Shown here: positions 31,575-33,247 of the stretch, in pieces
Layout: every line of letters begins with the position of its first letter
How positions within the stretch are numbered: position 1 is the first letter of the stretch
Assembly (NCBI GenBank): GCA_024681195.1
Contig: JAILBH010000094.1
Span: forward strand, 1 to 33,247
Reading direction: 5' to 3'
Origin: Treponema sp.
GTDB lineage: Bacteria > Spirochaetota > Spirochaetia > Treponematales > Treponemataceae
Length of the DNA stretch: 33,247 nt
The notes under the pieces: model-generated
Database searches by the model: none
What the model was told of the DNA's origin: nothing
What the model saw: the letters and a program-made list of their open reading frames with translations, nothing else
Made by a program: the position numbers and the translations under genes

Positions 31575-31607
31575 ATTAAAAAAAGAGAAGAGAGAGAGAA
31601 ATAAAAA

Positions 31608-32822
31608 ATGGCATATTCAAGCATTTCTATTCTGGCATTGCTTGTTCTCCTGATAATTAACTATGATCTGCTTAAAAGAAATGATGATGAATTAAAAGAA
31701 AGATATCACAAGCTTTACAAATACTTTCTTTTAGGCGTAATAATCTACTTTATAACCGACGCATTATGGGGTTTTTTATACGATGCCCGTCTTATAAGAG
31801 CAGTGTATATAGATACTGTTTTATATTCACTTGCAATGACTGCAACGGTTTTTTTATGGACGCGCTACGTAATCAATTATCTTGGTAAAAGAACTATTTA
31901 TATAAAAGCATTTTCGTGCTTTGGTTGGCTTTATCTTATCTTTGACTCTACGGCACTTATAATAAATTTCTTTATTCCAATAAAATTTTATTTTGATGAA
32001 CAAGGTGTGTATCATGCAAATTTGATCAGATACATAGCACTTTTCCTGCAGATATTAATGTTCTTTATCACATCAATTTATGGTTTTATTAATGCTGCAA
32101 AAACTTCCGGTTCAGAAAGATTAAGATATGTAACAATTGGAACCTTTGGAATTGCATTAACTCTCTTTATTGTGGCACAATCCTTCTATCCGCTTTTGCC
32201 GCTTTATTCAATCGGTTATCTTTTAGGAACCTGCCTGGTTCATACTTTTGTACTTGAAGATGAAAAGGAAGATTACAGACGTGAACTTGAATTCTTTATA
32301 AACAGGGAACAGTTACAGAAGAAGGAGCTTGGTTCTACCCGAAAGCTTGCATATACAGATTCTCTTACAGGTGTAAAAAATAAACGCGCCTTTACCGAAG
32401 CCGAAAAAGAAATTCAGGAAGCTGTAAACTGTGGCCTTATTAATGAGTTTGGAGTTATTGTGTTTGATTTGAACGGGTTAAAGATGATAAATGACACTAG
32501 AGGTCATGATGCCGGAGATAAATATATTCAAGATTCTTCTCAGATTATCTGTAATGTATTTAAACATAGTCCGGTTTATAGAATTGGTGGAGATGAATTT
32601 GTTGTTTACCTTCGTGGTGAAGATTATAATAATAGAGAAGATTTGATTAATTTGTTTGATAATATGATGGATGAAAATCTTCTTAAAAATGATATTGTAA
32701 TTGCAAGTGGAATTGATGTTTTTTGTTCTGCAAAGGGAGATTCCTTTATAAGTGTATTTGAACGTGCAGATAAAAAAATGTATGAAAGAAAAAAGAATCT
32801 AAAGCAAAAGCTTAAGGAATAA
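31608..32822 (+). CDS. Membrane diguanylate cyclase (GGDEF)
   Basis: A 404-residue enzyme predicted to make cyclic di-GMP. About seven hydrophobic segments (residues 5-225) form an N-terminal membrane sensor of unknown ligand. A coiled linker (EYRRELEFFINREQ region) leads to the GGDEF domain (about 240-400): AYTDSLTGVKNKRAF, VIVFDLNGLKMINDTRGHDAGD and the active-site loop YRIGGDEFVVYL. The RxxD inhibitory site normally five residues before GGDEF is absent (KHSP in its place), so product feedback at that site is not expected. The purine-rich GAGAGAGAG before the ATG is an unusual, diffuse ribosome-binding site. A terminator follows. Confidence 0.9.
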   Translation: MAYSSISILALLVLLIINYDLLKRNDDELKERYHKLYKYFLLGVIIYFITDALWGFLYDARLIRAVYIDTVLYSLAMTATVFLWTRYVINYLGKRTIYIKAFSCFGWLYLIFDSTALIINFFIPIKFYFDEQGVYHANLIRYIALFLQILMFFITSIYGFINAAKTSGSERLRYVTIGTFGIALTLFIVAQSFYPLLPLYSIGYLLGTCLVHTFVLEDEKEDYRRELEFFINREQLQKKELGSTRKLAYTDSLTGVKNKRAFTEAEKEIQEAVNCGLINEFGVIVFDLNGLKMINDTRGHDAGDKYIQDSSQIICNVFKHSPVYRIGGDEFVVYLRGEDYNNREDLINLFDNMMDENLLKNDIVIASGIDVFCSAKGDSFISVFERADKKMYERKKNLKQKLKE

Positions 32823-32861
32823 AAAAAAACCGCAGCTTTAATAAAGGCTGCGGCTTTTTTT
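32823..32861. terminator. Bidirectional terminator between the diguanylate cyclase and flavoprotein genes
   Basis: CCGCAGC and GCTGCGG (7 bp, extended by AT pairs) with a T-run (CTTTTTTT) on the plus strand and an eight-T run on the minus strand. It ends the cyclase and the convergent flavoprotein gene, whose stop is 12 bases away. Confidence 0.88.
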
Positions 32862-32872
32862 GTTACACTTAA

Positions 32873-33247
32873 TTAGAGTGTAGCACCTGGAATTTCTTTT
32901 TCAAATTCAGGATTTCCGTGTGTGTAGCGTGGAAGAACCTTTGGAGAAATTGCGTCGCCTTTGATTCCGGCAGCGTCGCGTTCTTTTTCAAAGTCTTTTA
33001 CATGCTGAAGGCTGAGTTTGTTGCTGAGCTTAATATCCTTGAACATCTTTCCAGCTTCAATTCCAGCTTCGCGTCCGAATACTACAACGTCGAGCAGAGA
33101 GTTTCCCATCAAGCGGTTTGTTCCGTGAACACCTCCCGATGCCTCTCCTGCTACGAGGAGGTTTGTAATATTTGTGTGGCAAGTCTTGTTAATTTCTACA
33201 CCACCGTTCTGATAGTGGAGAGTTGGGTAAACAAGAATTGGTTCCTT
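32873..33247 (-). CDS. FAD-dependent fumarate reductase/succinate dehydrogenase-type flavoprotein, C-terminal end
   Basis: The reading frame is open to the window edge; the track's start at 33112 is internal. The 124 visible residues carry the C-terminal part of the flavoprotein: TLHYQNGGVEINKTC, NLLVAGEASGGVHGTNRLMG and NSLLDVVVFGREAG, the FAD and catalytic-domain motifs of fumarate reductase/succinate dehydrogenase-like enzymes, and close with TPR-free PRYTHGNPEFEKEIPGATL. L-aspartate oxidase shares the fold but its C-terminus is usually different. The rest of the gene lies beyond base 33247, so partner subunits cannot be judged. Confidence 0.85.
   Translation of the reverse strand, partial: KEPILVYPTLHYQNGGVEINKTCHTNITNLLVAGEASGGVHGTNRLMGNSLLDVVVFGREAGIEAGKMFKDIKLSNKLSLQHVKDFEKERDAAGIKGDAISPKVLPRYTHGNPEFEKEIPGATL

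Noticed and set aside
1-33247. tRNA, rRNA, CRISPR, transposase or prophage genes
   Set aside because: All intergenic gaps over 100 bases were read; they hold promoters, leaders and hairpins but nothing resembling these features.

Overview
The window looks like a chromosomal segment of a spirochaete, most likely a gut- or rumen-type Treponema. The evidence is the AT-rich sequence; a flagellar rod cluster (flgF-flgG-flgJ) with no P- or L-ring genes and a FlgJ without its muramidase domain; a lipoprotein with a spirochaete-style lipobox; Ala/Pro/Glu-rich extensions on ribosomal proteins; and carbon-storage/glycoside genes (glgC, GH31). The genus call is inference from gene content, not from a search. 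No rRNA, tRNA, CRISPR array or insertion sequence was seen.

Layout. (1) 1-5492, plus strand: a tight run of murG (its first few codons lie outside the window), a CvpA-family membrane protein, a DNA polymerase III delta'-like subunit, and an NtrB/AtoS-like histidine kinase with its sigma-54-type response regulator. (2) 5485-6971: glgC on the minus strand, bracketed by two near-identical 28-bp palindromic direct repeats. (3) 6899-9764: a sigma-28-like promoter followed by flgF, flgG, flgJ and a small lipoprotein, ended by a strong terminator. (4) 9820-12861: a promoter embedded in that terminator drives murC with almost no leader, then yicC and a short cytidylate kinase. A lone leuD-like gene converges on this run. 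(5) 13561-17156: a good promoter drives two tandem paralogous exported proteins (barrel-like N-terminus, beta-sandwich-like middle, transglutaminase-like C-terminal part). The second keeps Cys/His catalytic residues; the first has lost them and carries a TPR tail. (6) 17213-19201: cytoplasmic GH31 glycosidase. (7) 19230-24587, minus strand: D-2-hydroxyacid dehydrogenase and a Cys-less HMA-fold protein; EamA transporter, rlmN, a TPR protein and a small helical protein; then rsmD, coupled to (8) an exported Ala/Pro-rich ankyrin protein (24584-26671) with in-frame minisatellites. (9) 26725-30182: promoter, structured leader, rpsF-ssb-rpsR-rplI, terminator, dnaB. (10) 30231-33247: AspT-type transporter (minus), membrane diguanylate cyclase (plus), and the C-terminal end of a fumarate-reductase-like flavoprotein (minus), separated by bidirectional terminators.

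Most of the window is ordinary housekeeping content. The items most worth a second look are the active/dead transglutaminase-like pair, the compensatory-changing palindromic repeat family around glgC, the murC promoter inside a terminator with a nearly leaderless start, the rpsF leader (candidate S6:S18 binding element with possible pseudoknot), and the HMA-like protein without metal-binding cysteines. Several starts in the supplied ORF track were moved to internal ATGs with better Shine-Dalgarno spacing (flgF, lipoprotein, second paralog, hydroxyacid dehydrogenase, ankyrin protein, rplI).
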